In this document: one piece after another, positions 21,018 through 30,740 of the stretch | Layout of the letters: every line of letters begins with the position of its first letter | Position numbering within the stretch: position 1 is the first letter of the stretch | DNA from: Odiellus spinosus | Lineage: Eukaryota > Arthropoda > Arachnida > Opiliones > Phalangiidae | Reading direction: 5' to 3' | NCBI GenBank assembly: GCA_963920705.1 | Contig: OY987240.1 | Span: 6,226,766 to 6,290,765 of the forward strand | Length of the DNA: 64,000 bases | Made by a program: the position numbers and the translations under genes | Notes under the pieces: generated by a model | Databases searched by the model: none | What the model was told of the DNA's origin: nothing | Seen by the model: the letters and a program-made list of their open reading frames with translations, nothing else

Positions 21018-21843
21018 ATGTTAAACTTTAGTTGAACTTCAGTATTTTATGTCATTTTTGCTTTTATAAAAGGTACAGTACTAGCTGATTTTAAGTATCT
21101 ATGGTGTAGTGGTTTTCACGTCCGCCTAACACGCGGAAGGACCCAGGTTCGAGCCCTTGTAGATACAATGTTAAGCTTTCATTGATCTTTGGTATTTTAT
21201 GTCATTTTTCTTTTATAAAAGGTACAGTACTTCCTGGTCTTAAGTATCTATGGTGTAGTGGTTATCACGTACGCCTCACACGAGGAAGGACCCAGGTTCG
21301 AGACCTGGTAGGTACAATGTTAAACTTTAATATAACTTCAGTATTTTATGTCATTTTTGCTTTTATAAAAGATATACAACAGATGAAGCATAAATATCTA
21401 TGGTGTAGTGATTATCACGTCCGCTTAGCACGCGGAAGGACCCAGGTTCGAGCCCTGGTAGATGCAATGTTAAGCTTTCATTGATCTTTGGTATTTTATG
21501 TCATTTTTGCTTTTATAAAAGATATACAACAGATGAAGAATAAGTATCTATGGTGTAGTGGTTATCACGTCCGCCTTACACGCGGAAGGACCCAGGTTCG
21601 AGCCCTGGTAGGTACAATATTGAACTTTCATTGAAGTTTGGTATTTTATGTCATTTTTGCTTTTATAAAAGATATACAACACATGAACGATAAGTATCTA
21701 TGGTCTAGTGGTTATCACGTCCACCTAACACGCGGAAGGACCCAGGTTCGAGTCCTGGTAGGTACAATGTTAAACTTTCATTGAACTTCAGTATTTTATG
21801 TCATTTTTGCTTTTATAAAAGGTATAGTAGTTTCTGATCTTAA

Positions 21844-21916
21844 GTATCTATGGTGTAGTGGTTATCACGTCCGCCTAATACGCGGAAGGACCCAGGTTCG
21901 AGCCCTGGTAGATACA
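21844..21916 (+). tRNA. tRNA-like unit with AAT (Ile) anticodon
   Basis: Loop CTAATAC: C36 of the AAC anticodon has become T. All stems are intact. Duplicated at 22887-22959. Confidence 0.6.
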
Positions 21917-22886
21917 ATATTAAGATTTCATTGATCTTTGGTATTTTATGTCATTTTGCTTTTATAAAAGGTACAGTACTTCCTGATTTTTAGTATCTAT
22001 GGTGTAGTGGTTATCACGTCCGCCTTACACGCGGAAGGACCCAGGTTCGAGCCCTGGTAGGTACAATGTTACACTATAATTGAACTATGTTTTTTTATGT
22101 CATTTTTGCTTTTATAAAAGATATACAAGAGATGATGGATAACTACCTATGGTGTAGTGGTTATCACGTCCGCCTAACACGCGGTAGGACCCAGGTTCGA
22201 GCCCTGGTAGATACAATGTTAAGCTTTCATTGATCTTTGGTATTTTATGTCATTTTTGCTTTTATAAAAGATATACAACAGAAGGATAAGTATCTATGGT
22301 GTAGTGGTTATCACGTCCGCCTTACACGCGTTAGGACCCAGGTTCGAGTCCTGGTAGGTACAATGTTGAACTTTCATTGAACTTTGGTATTTTATGTCAT
22401 TTTTGCTTTTATAAAAGATATACAAGAGATGAAGGATAACTATCTATGGTGTAGTGGTTATCACGTCCGCCTAACACGCGGAAGGACCCAGGTTCGAGCC
22501 CTGGTAGATGCAATGTTAAGTTTTCATTGATCTTTGGTATTTTATGTCATTTTTGCTTTTATAAAAGATATACAACAGAAGAATAAGTATCTATGGTGTA
22601 GTGGTTATCACGTCCGCCTTACACGCGGAAGGACCCAGGTTCGAGCCCTGGTAGGTACAATATTGAACTTTCATTGAACTTTGGTATTTTATGTCATTTT
22701 TGCTTTTATAAAAGATATACAACACATGAACGATAAGTATCTATGGTGTAGTGGTTATCACGTCCACCTAACACGCGGAAGGACCCAGGTTCGAGTCCTG
22801 GTAGGTACAATGTTAAACTTTCATTGAACTTCAGTATTTTATGTCATTTTTGCTTTTATAAAAGGTATAGTAGTTTCTGATCTTAA

Positions 22887-22959
22887 GTATCTATGGTGTA
22901 GTGGTTATCACGTCCGCCTAATACGCGGAAGGACCCAGGTTCGAGCCCTGGTAGATACA
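22887..22959 (+). tRNA. tRNA-like unit with AAT (Ile) anticodon, second copy
   Basis: Block duplicate of 21844-21916 with the same CTAATAC loop and the same ATATTAAG flank. Confidence 0.6.
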
Positions 22960-24568
22960 ATATTAAGATTTCATTGATCTTTGGTATTTTATGTCATTTT
23001 GCTTTTATAAAAGGTACAGTACTTCCTGATTTTTAGTATCTATGGTGTAGTGGTTATCACGTCCGCCTTACACGCGGAAGGACCCAGGTTCGAGCCCTGG
23101 TAGGTACAATGTTACACTATAATTGAACTATGTTTTTTTATGTCATTTTTGCTTTTATAAAAGATATACAAGAGATGATGGATAACTACCTATGGTGTAG
23201 TGGTTATCACGTCCGCCTAACACGCGGTAGGACCCAGGTTCGAGCCCTGGTAGATACAATGTTAAGCTTTCATTGATCTTTGGTATTTTATGTCATTTTT
23301 GCTTTTATAAAAGATATACAACAGAAGGATAAGTATCTATGGTGTAGTGGTTATCACGTCCGCCTTACACGCGTTAGGACCCAGGTTCGAGTCCTGGTAG
23401 GTACAATGTTGAACTTTCATTGAACTTTGGTATTTTATGTCATTTTTGCTTTTATAAAAGATATACAAGAGATGAAGGATAACTATCTATGGTGTAGTGG
23501 TTATCACGTCCGCCTAACACGCGGAAGGACCCAGGTTCGAGCCCTGGTAGATGCAATGTTAAGTTTTCATTGATCTTTGGTATTTTATGTCATTTTTGCT
23601 TTTATAAAAGATATACAACAGAAGAATAAGTATCTATGGTGTAGTGGTTATCACGTCCGCCTTACACGCGGAAGGACCCAGGTTCGAGCCCTGGTAGGTA
23701 CAATATTGAACTTTCATTGAATTTTGGTATTTTATGTCATTTTTGCTTTTATAAAAGATATACAACAGATGAAGGATAAGTATCTATGGTGTAGTGGTTA
23801 TCACGTCCACCTAACACGCGGAAGGACCCAGGTTCGAGCCCTGGTAGATACAATGTTAAGCTTTCATTGATCTTTGGTATTTTATGTCATTTTTGCTTTT
23901 ATAAAAGATATAGTACATTTTGATCTTAACTATCCATGGTGTAGTGGTTATCACGTCCGCCTAACACGCGGAAGGACCCAGGTTCGAGCCCTGGTAGATA
24001 CAGTGTTGAACTTTCATTGAACTTTGGTATTTTATGTCATTTTTGCTTTTATAAAAGGTACAGTACTTTCTGAACATAAGTATCTATGGTGTAGTGGTTA
24101 TCACGTCCGCCTAACACGCGGAAGGACCCAGGTTCGAGCCCTGGTAGGTACAATGTTGAACTTTCATTGAACTTTGGTATTTTATGTCATTTTTGCTTTT
24201 ATAAAAGATATACAACAGATGAAGGATAAGTATTCTTAGAACCCGGTAGGGTTCTATGTATTGGGCCCATCATCATCTGTAATGCTATTTTGATTTCCTA
24301 AAAAATTCAGTCTCTAGCCAATCAAAACGCTCCATTCTCCCATAGAATAACATTAAAATCGACTCTTTCGAGGACAAGTCCAGTGATTGACAGAACTAAA
24401 AGAGGAATTATTTGTTACAGATATAATCACTTTTAAATGGTAGAGCAAGGTTCGAATGTTGAACTTTTCAAGTTTCATTTAAAAATATTAAGTCTAAGTA
24501 TTTTAAAATTAATTCTAAAGTTGACCCTTTTTTTGGTACTTAGCTGGTTTCGCGCATGGCCAAATCGT

Positions 24569-25072
24569 AATGTTATTCTATGGGATTTGGTTTTTTGAAA
24601 GTGGCTTACCTTTCAGATTTATTTTCTAATACTTCCGGATATTTTTCAGACTTGGATTTTCCGTGTGGTATGAATTAAGATTCGAGCTTTATTTTAAGAC
24701 TAATTTCATAATTTTACACCAATTAGATGGCCCACAATCTATTTATGAAAACGGAGGGAACAACAAGGCGGAGAAATAGATTCGCCAAAAACCTAAGCCT
24801 AATTTGACAAATTAGGCTTAGGTTTTATATGGCTTTTTAAAATCACGAGCACGAGCGCGCGCGCTTGATTTGGAGGCTATGGGTATTGAACTCTAATGAC
24901 TTAATTTCTCCTTCTTCATATTTTTGCCGTTTATAGACTGTGACCAAACTAATCGGTATAAAATTATGAAATTAGTCTTAAAATAAAGCCTGTAAAATAT
25001 TTGGAAGCATTAGAAAATAAATCTGAAAGGTAAGTCTCTTGCAAAAAATCTAAATCCCATAGAATAACATTA
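24569..25072. repeat. Inverted repeat in composite insert 1
   Basis: Bases 24569-24720 and 24955-25072 are imperfect reverse complements. Landmarks are AATGTTATTCTATGGGATTT against AAATCCCATAGAATAACATT and TTATTTTAAGACTAATTTCA against its reverse complement. Insert 2 has an additional copy of the right arm. Confidence 0.7.
24788..24826. repeat. 39-bp near-perfect palindrome
   Basis: Eighteen-base arms (AAAACCTAAGCCTAATTT) around a GAC centre can form a cruciform. It is conserved in insert 2 (about 44315-44350) with one added base. Confidence 0.85.
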
Positions 25073-25161
25073 ATTTTCAATTTCTCCGCCTTAAAAGTAC
25101 TCTCCTTTTTAAAAATGAGTGAAATTCCGAACGACTTGCCATTCCGAACGGCAATAAGGAA

Positions 25162-27212
25162 GGTATTAACATCAAAAATAATGAAAAAATTAATTGGAAT
25201 TTGGTTTAAAGGGCAATGGGGAAAATATAAAGATTTCGCTGCGGCTGTCGGAGGTATTAACATCAAAATTGCTGAAATAATTAATTTTAATTTGGTTTAA
25301 AGGGAAATGGGGAAAATATAAAGATTTCATTGCGGCTGTCGGAGGTATTAACATCAAAATTGCTGAAATAATTAATTTAAATTTGGTTTAAAGGGCAATG
25401 GGGAAAATATAAAGATTTCACTGCGGCTGTCGGAGGTATTAACATCAAAATTGATGAAAAATTTAATTTAAATTTGGTTTAAAGGGCAATGGGGAAAATA
25501 TAATGATTTCGCTGCGGCTGTCGGAGTTATTAACATCAAAATTGATGAAAAAATTAATTTTAATTGGGTTTAAAGGGCAATGGGGAAAATGTAGAGATCT
25601 GACTGAATCAAGTGAGGCTGCCCCAGCTATTAACATCAAAAATTATGAAAAAATTAATTTTAATTGGGTTTAAAGGGCAATGGTAAAAATGTAGAAATTT
25701 GACTAAATCAAGTGCGGCTGCCGCAGCTATTAACATCAAAAATTATGAAAAAATTTAGTTTAATTAGGTTTAAAGGGCAATGGTAAAAATGTAGAAATTT
25801 GACTAAATCAAGTGCGGCTGCCCCAGCTATTAACATCAAAAAAATGTAAAAATTAATTTTAATTGGGATTAAAGGGCAATGGTAAAAATGTAGAGATTTG
25901 ACTGAATCAAGTGCGGCTGCCCCAGCTATTAACATCAAAAATAAGAAAAAAATTAATTTTAATTGGGATTAAAGGGCAATGGTAAAAATGTAGAGATTTG
26001 ACTGAATCAAGTGCGGCTGCCCCAGCTATTAACATCAAAAATTATGAAAAAATTAATTTTAATTGGGATTAAAGGGCACTGGTAAAAATGTAGAGGTTTG
26101 ACTGAATCAAGTGAGGCTGCCCCAGCTATTAACATCAAAAATAATGAAAAAATAAATTTTAATTGGGATTAAAGGGCACTGGTAAAAATGTAGAAATTTG
26201 ACTGAATCAAGTGAGGCTGCCCCAGCTATTAACATCAAAAATTGTGAAATAATTAATTTTAATTGGGTTTAAAGGGCAATGGTAAAAATGTAGAGATCTG
26301 ACTGAATCAAGTGCGGCTGCCCCAGCTATTAACATCAAAAATAATGAAAAAATAAATTTTAATTGGGATTAAAGGGCACTGGTAAAAATGTAGAAATTTG
26401 ACTGAATCAAGTGAGGCTGCCCCAGCTATTAACATCAAAAATTGTGAAATAATTAATTTTAATTGGGTTTAAAGGGCAATGGTAAAAATGTAGAGATCTG
26501 ACTGAATCAAGTGCGGCTGCCCCAGCTGTTAACATCAAAAATAATGAAAAAATTAATTTTAATTGGGATTAAGAGGCACTGGTAATAATGTAGAGATTTG
26601 ACTGAATCAAGTTCGTCTGCCCCAGCTATTAACATCAAAAATAATGTAAAAATTAATTTTAATTGGGATTAAAGGGCAATGGTAAAAATGTAGAGATTTG
26701 ACTGAATCAAGTGCGGCTCCCCCAGCTATTAACATCAAAAATAATGTAAAAATTTTTTTTTAATTGGAATTAAAGGGCAATGGTAAAAATGTAGAGATTT
26801 GACTGAATCAAGTGCGGCTCCCCCAGCTATTAACATCAAAAATAATGTAAAAATTTATTTTAATTGGAATTAAAGGGCAATGGTAAAAATGTAGAGATTT
26901 GACTGAATCAAGTGCGGCTCCCCCAGCTATTAACATCAAAAATAATGTAAAAATTAATTTTAATTGGGATTAAAGGGCAATGGTAAAAATGTAGAGATCT
27001 GACTGAATCAAGTGAGGCTGCCCCAGCTATTAACATCAAAAATAATGTAAAAATTTTTTTTTATTGGGATTAAAGGGCAATGGTAAAAATGTAGAGATTT
27101 GACTGAATCAAGTGCGGCTGCCGCAGCTATTAACATCAAAAATTATGAAAAAATTAATTTTAATTGGGTTTAAAGGGCAATGGTAAAAATGTAGAGATTT
27201 GACTGAATCACT
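25162..27212. repeat. 100-bp minisatellite, about 20 units
   Basis: Successive units share ATTAACATCAAAAAT, AATTGGGATTAAAGGGCA and GTAGAGATTTGACTGAATCA with a period of exactly 100 bp in most of the block. The first four units are a shorter variant of about 92 bp with TTCGCTGCGGCTGTCGGAGG in place of the GACTGAATCA part. Confidence 0.9.
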
Positions 27213-27277
27213 TTTTAAAGGGCTAGTCTTTTAATATAGAAGTTAACACTTTCGTGTTAGACTGAAGTGACAGATAT

Positions 27278-28709
27278 TATATCAAAAATGTCTTTGCGAA
27301 CAAAGAACCAGAAGGACATGTTATGGCCTTGAATGTCTGAAGTGACAGATATTTAATTTTCTTTTAAAACATTAAATTTAAATACAATTAAATTTTCTTT
27401 TAAAACATGAAATTTAAATACAATTAGATTTTCTTTTAAAACGAAATTTAAATATAATCACAATCTGGCACGATTTAGAGTTTCAAATTTCAATACAACT
27501 GATTTTATTCACTCGGAAATATTTAAGAAAAACATAACAGACGATTTTCTCCCATTGACGCTTAACATTAAATTTCGATAAAAAAATATACTTAATTTAG
27601 CTTTGGCTTTAGGCATAGACTCAAAGTTCTATGATCTGATCTCATACCTTAATTGGATAATGTTTTCTATGGATAATGTTTTCTATGGATAATGCTTTAT
27701 TATAACTCTTCGACTTTAGTCGAGGCAATTCGTTCTCGTTCATGTTAGCTTATGAATGCTTATCAAGGAATTTAAAGGGGAAAAAATTCCCCATATTTTA
27801 ATTTTTAATCTAGGTTGCAAACGAACAAACCTAATCCATGGATAATGTTTTATTACAACTCCTCGACTTTAGTCGAGGCAATTCGTTCATGTTAGCTTAC
27901 GGATGCTTATACAAGGAATTTAAAGGGAATAAAAATTCACCATATTTTAATTTTTAACTTGGGTTGCAAACGAACAAACCTAATTCATGGATGTTTTTTT
28001 ATAACTCCTAATAACTAATTAGTGGTCCCTTATGGAAATCATCATTTTAATTGTACGGTTTTAATGAAAAGAAAAATGAAAGTATTACAATTTATTTAAA
28101 AAGCTTATCCGCTCTAAAATTCGTCGCTTTGAAATTCTCTCCGCTTGCGCGCGCAATATAGCTTTGAAAGTACAAATTGTTATGGTTTGCGTCGTCTGCT
28201 AAGCTAGAAAAGAAGGTGACTTTAAACGGGCTTTAAAAAACACATTTCCCTTTATCATATACCCATTCCAATAAACCGGCGAGTATTTTTAACGATCCGT
28301 TCAATTGCGAGTCGTGGAAATTCGGGTTAAACTAAGAAAACATAAAGTGGACTCGCGTTATACTGAAAAATAACAGTTCAATACACGTTTTCCCTGAAAA
28401 ATAATTAAGCGAAATTTAATGTTAAGCGTCAATGGGAGAAAATCGTCTGTTATGTTTTTCTTAAATATTTCCGAGTGAATAAAATCAGTTGTATTGAAAT
28501 TTGAAACTCTAAATCGTGCCAGATTGTGATTATATTTAAATTTCGTTTTAAAAGAAAATCTAATTGTATTTAAATTTCATGTTTTAAAAGAAAATTTAAT
28601 TGTATTTAAATTTAATGTTTTAAAAGAAAATTAAATATCTGTCACTTCAGACATTCAAGGCCATAACATGTCCTTCTGGGTCTTTGTTCGCAAAGATATT
28701 TTTGATATA
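27278..28709. mobile_element. Foldback-type module with 300-bp inverted arms (insert 1)
   Basis: Arms 27278-27577 and 28410-28709 are almost perfect reverse complements (TATATCAAAAATGTCTTTGC at the outer ends). The core contains two units of about 150 bp, each with the perfect hairpin CGACTTTAGTCG or CCTCGACTTTAGTCGAGG, and single-copy AT-rich sequence. No transposase frame is seen. The outer right end is also the right end of the whole insert. Confidence 0.75.
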
Positions 28710-28857
28710 ATCTATGGTGTAGTGATTATCACGTCCGCCTAGCACGCGGAAGGACCCAGGTTCGAGCCCTGGTAGGTACAATATTGAACTTTCATTGAAC
28801 TTTGGTATTTTATGTCATTTTTGCTTTTATAAAAGATATACAACAGATGAAGGATAA

Positions 28858-28930
28858 GTATCTATGGTGTAGTGGTTATCACGTCCACCTAACACGCGGA
28901 AGGACCCAGGTTCGAGCCCTGGTAGGTACA
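28858..28930 (+). tRNA. tRNA-Val(AAC) with anticodon-stem mismatch
   Basis: Loop CTAACAC, but the stem TCCAC/GCGGA has an A-C mismatch. This CCACCTAACAC subfamily recurs in several blocks. Confidence 0.6.
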
Positions 28931-29004
28931 ATGTTAAGCTTTCATTGATCTTTGGTATTTTATGTCATTTTTGCTTTTATAAAAGATATACAACAGAAGG
29001 ATAA

Positions 29005-29077
29005 GTATCTATGGTGTAGTGGTTATCACGTCCGCCTTACACGCGGAAGGACCCAGGTTCGAGCCCTGGTAGGTACA
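29005..29077 (+). tRNA. tRNA-Val(TAC)
   Basis: S2-type spacer shortened to CAACAGAAGGATAAG, canonical body with loop CTTACAC and perfect stems. Confidence 0.8.
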
Positions 29078-30428
29078 ATATTGAACTTTCATTGAACTTT
29101 GGTATTTTATGTCATTTTTGCTTTTATAAAAGATATACAACAGATGAAGGATAAGTATCTATGGTGTAGTGGTTATCACGTCCACCTAACACGCGGAAGG
29201 ACCCAGGTTCGAGCCCTGGTAGGTACAATGTTAAGCTTTCATTGACCTTTGGTATTTTATGTCATTTTTGCTTTTATAAAAGATATACAACAGAAGGATA
29301 AGTATCTATGGTGTAGTGGTTATCACGTCCGCCTTACACGCGGAAGGACCCAGGTTCGAGCCCTGGTAGATACAATGTTAAGATTTCATTGATCTTTGGT
29401 ATTTTATGTCATTTTGCTTTTATAAAAGGTACAGTACTTCCTGAACTTAAGTATCTATGGTGTAGTGTTTATCACGTCCACCTCACACGCGGAAGGACCC
29501 AGGTTCGTGACCTGGTAGGTACAATGTTAAACTTTCATTGAACTTTGGTATTTTATGTCATTTTTGCTTTTATAAAAGATATACAACAGGTGAAGGAAAA
29601 GTATCTATGGTGTAGTGGTTATCACGTCCGCCTTACACGCGGAAGGACCTAGGTTCGGGCCCTGGTAGGTACAATGTTAAACTTTCATTGAACTTTGGTA
29701 TTTTATGTCATTTTTGCTTTTATAAAAGGTACAGTACTTCCTGATTTTAAGTATCTATGGTGTAATGGTTATCACGTCCACCTAACACGCGGAAGGACCC
29801 AGGTTCGAGCCCTGGTAGATACAATGTTAAGCTTTCATTGATGTTTGGTATTTTATGTCATTTTTGCTTTCATAAAAGATATACATCAGAAGGTTAAGTA
29901 TCTATGGTGTAGTGGTTATCACGTCCGCCTTACACGCGGAAGGACCTAGGTTCGAGCCCTGGTAGGTACAATGTTACACTTTCTATGAACTGTGGTATTT
30001 TATGTCATTTTTGCTTTTATAAAAGATATACAACATACGAAGGAAAAGTATCTATGGTGTAGTGGTTATCACGTCCGCCTTACACGCGGAAGGACCTAGG
30101 TTCGGGCCCTGGTAGGTACAATGTTAAACTTTCATTGAACTTTGGTATTTTATGTCATTTTTGCTTTTATAAAAGATATACAACAGATGAAGGAAAAGTA
30201 TCTATGGTGTAGTGGTTATCACGTCCGCCTTACACGCGGAAGGACCTAGGTTCGGGCCCTGGTAGGTACAATGTTAAAATTTCATTGAACTTTGGTATTT
30301 TATGTCATTTTTGCTTTTATAAAAGATATACAACACATGAAGGATAAGTATCTATGGTGTAGTGTTAATCACGTCCGCCTCACACGCGGAAGGACCGAGG
30401 TTCGGGCCCTGGTAGGTACAATGTTAAA

Positions 30429-30654
30429 TGTTGTGAAAATAATTAACGACGAACTATTAAGTTAATAAAGTTTAATAAAAATAAATATCCATAAATAAAT
30501 AATAAAACTGATTCATCGGGGACCACACAGTGAACTAACAAAATCTCACAGCTGTAGTGTAGGGGCAGAGAGAAAACGTCATGTGATCGTCTCTACCCCC
30601 ATTGGTTGATTCTTATCTCCTAATTCCTATATGCCAAAGGTCAATATTTTAACA
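30429..30654 (-). repeat. 3' LTR of the Copia element
   Basis: 226 bp with TG...CA ends. In element sense it carries a CCAAT motif, an ATCAGTT initiator-like motif and an ATTAAA hexamer that could serve as polyadenylation signal. Confidence 0.9.
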
Positions 30655-30666
30655 CTCCTCCTCTTT
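30655..30666 (-). other. Polypurine tract
   Basis: In element sense AAAGAGGAGGAG directly abuts the 3' LTR, the expected plus-strand priming site. Confidence 0.8.
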
Positions 30667-30740
30667 GGCATATACTTTAACTCAGATTTAACATTAATAT
30701 TTTAATAATTTCTAGTTACTATTACTTTTAACATTTCGAT

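Larger units (their letters stand above)
7588..24233 (+). repeat. tRNA-Val tandem array, block 2 (about 110 units)
   Basis: Uninterrupted head-to-tail units; the period is exactly 150 bp over long stretches, for example 15421-17800. Two upstream spacer types mostly alternate: S1 (GGTACAGTACTTCCTGATCT before the gene) and S2 (GATATACAACAGATGAAGGA). S1 is usually followed by anticodon AAC or CAC, and S2 by TAC. The whole block is genic in the Pol III sense; its open frames on either strand are repeat translations. Confidence 0.95.
24234..28709. mobile_element. Composite insert 1 in a tRNA acceptor stem
   Basis: The insert interrupts a tRNA after GTAT (24230-24233); tRNA sequence resumes with ATCTATGG at 28710, giving at most a 2-bp AT duplication. 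The left end (TCTTAGAACCCGGTAGGG) is a short hairpin. Then follow an inverted-repeat region, a 39-bp palindrome, a 100-bp minisatellite and a right-hand module with 300-bp inverted arms. No significant coding frame is present. A related insert with identical junctions lies at 43757-50203. Superfamily unknown: the ends do not match Helitron TC...CTRR or a common TIR for the whole unit. Confidence 0.7.
28710..30428 (+). repeat. tRNA-Val tandem array, block 3 (about 12 units)
   Basis: The block resumes inside the acceptor stem of a tRNA whose first bases were lost to the insert; that unit has an AGC anticodon loop (CTAGCAC). The following units have AAC and TAC loops, and the last complete unit ends at 30420, nine bases before the Copia LTR. 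Confidence 0.9.

Noticed and set aside
7588..24233. CRISPR array (regular repeats with differing spacers)
   Set aside because: The conserved part is a tRNA with A and B boxes, the spacers themselves are homologous to each other, and the context is eukaryotic.
24964..25938. Open frames in the minisatellite (near 24964, 25115, 25708, 44656)
   Set aside because: They follow the AT-rich repeat unit and its short variants, repeat themselves with the unit length, and have no domain.
24234..28709. Composite insert as a Helitron
   Set aside because: The central minisatellite and end hairpin are suggestive, but there is no CTRR 3' end, and the right end is a long inverted repeat.
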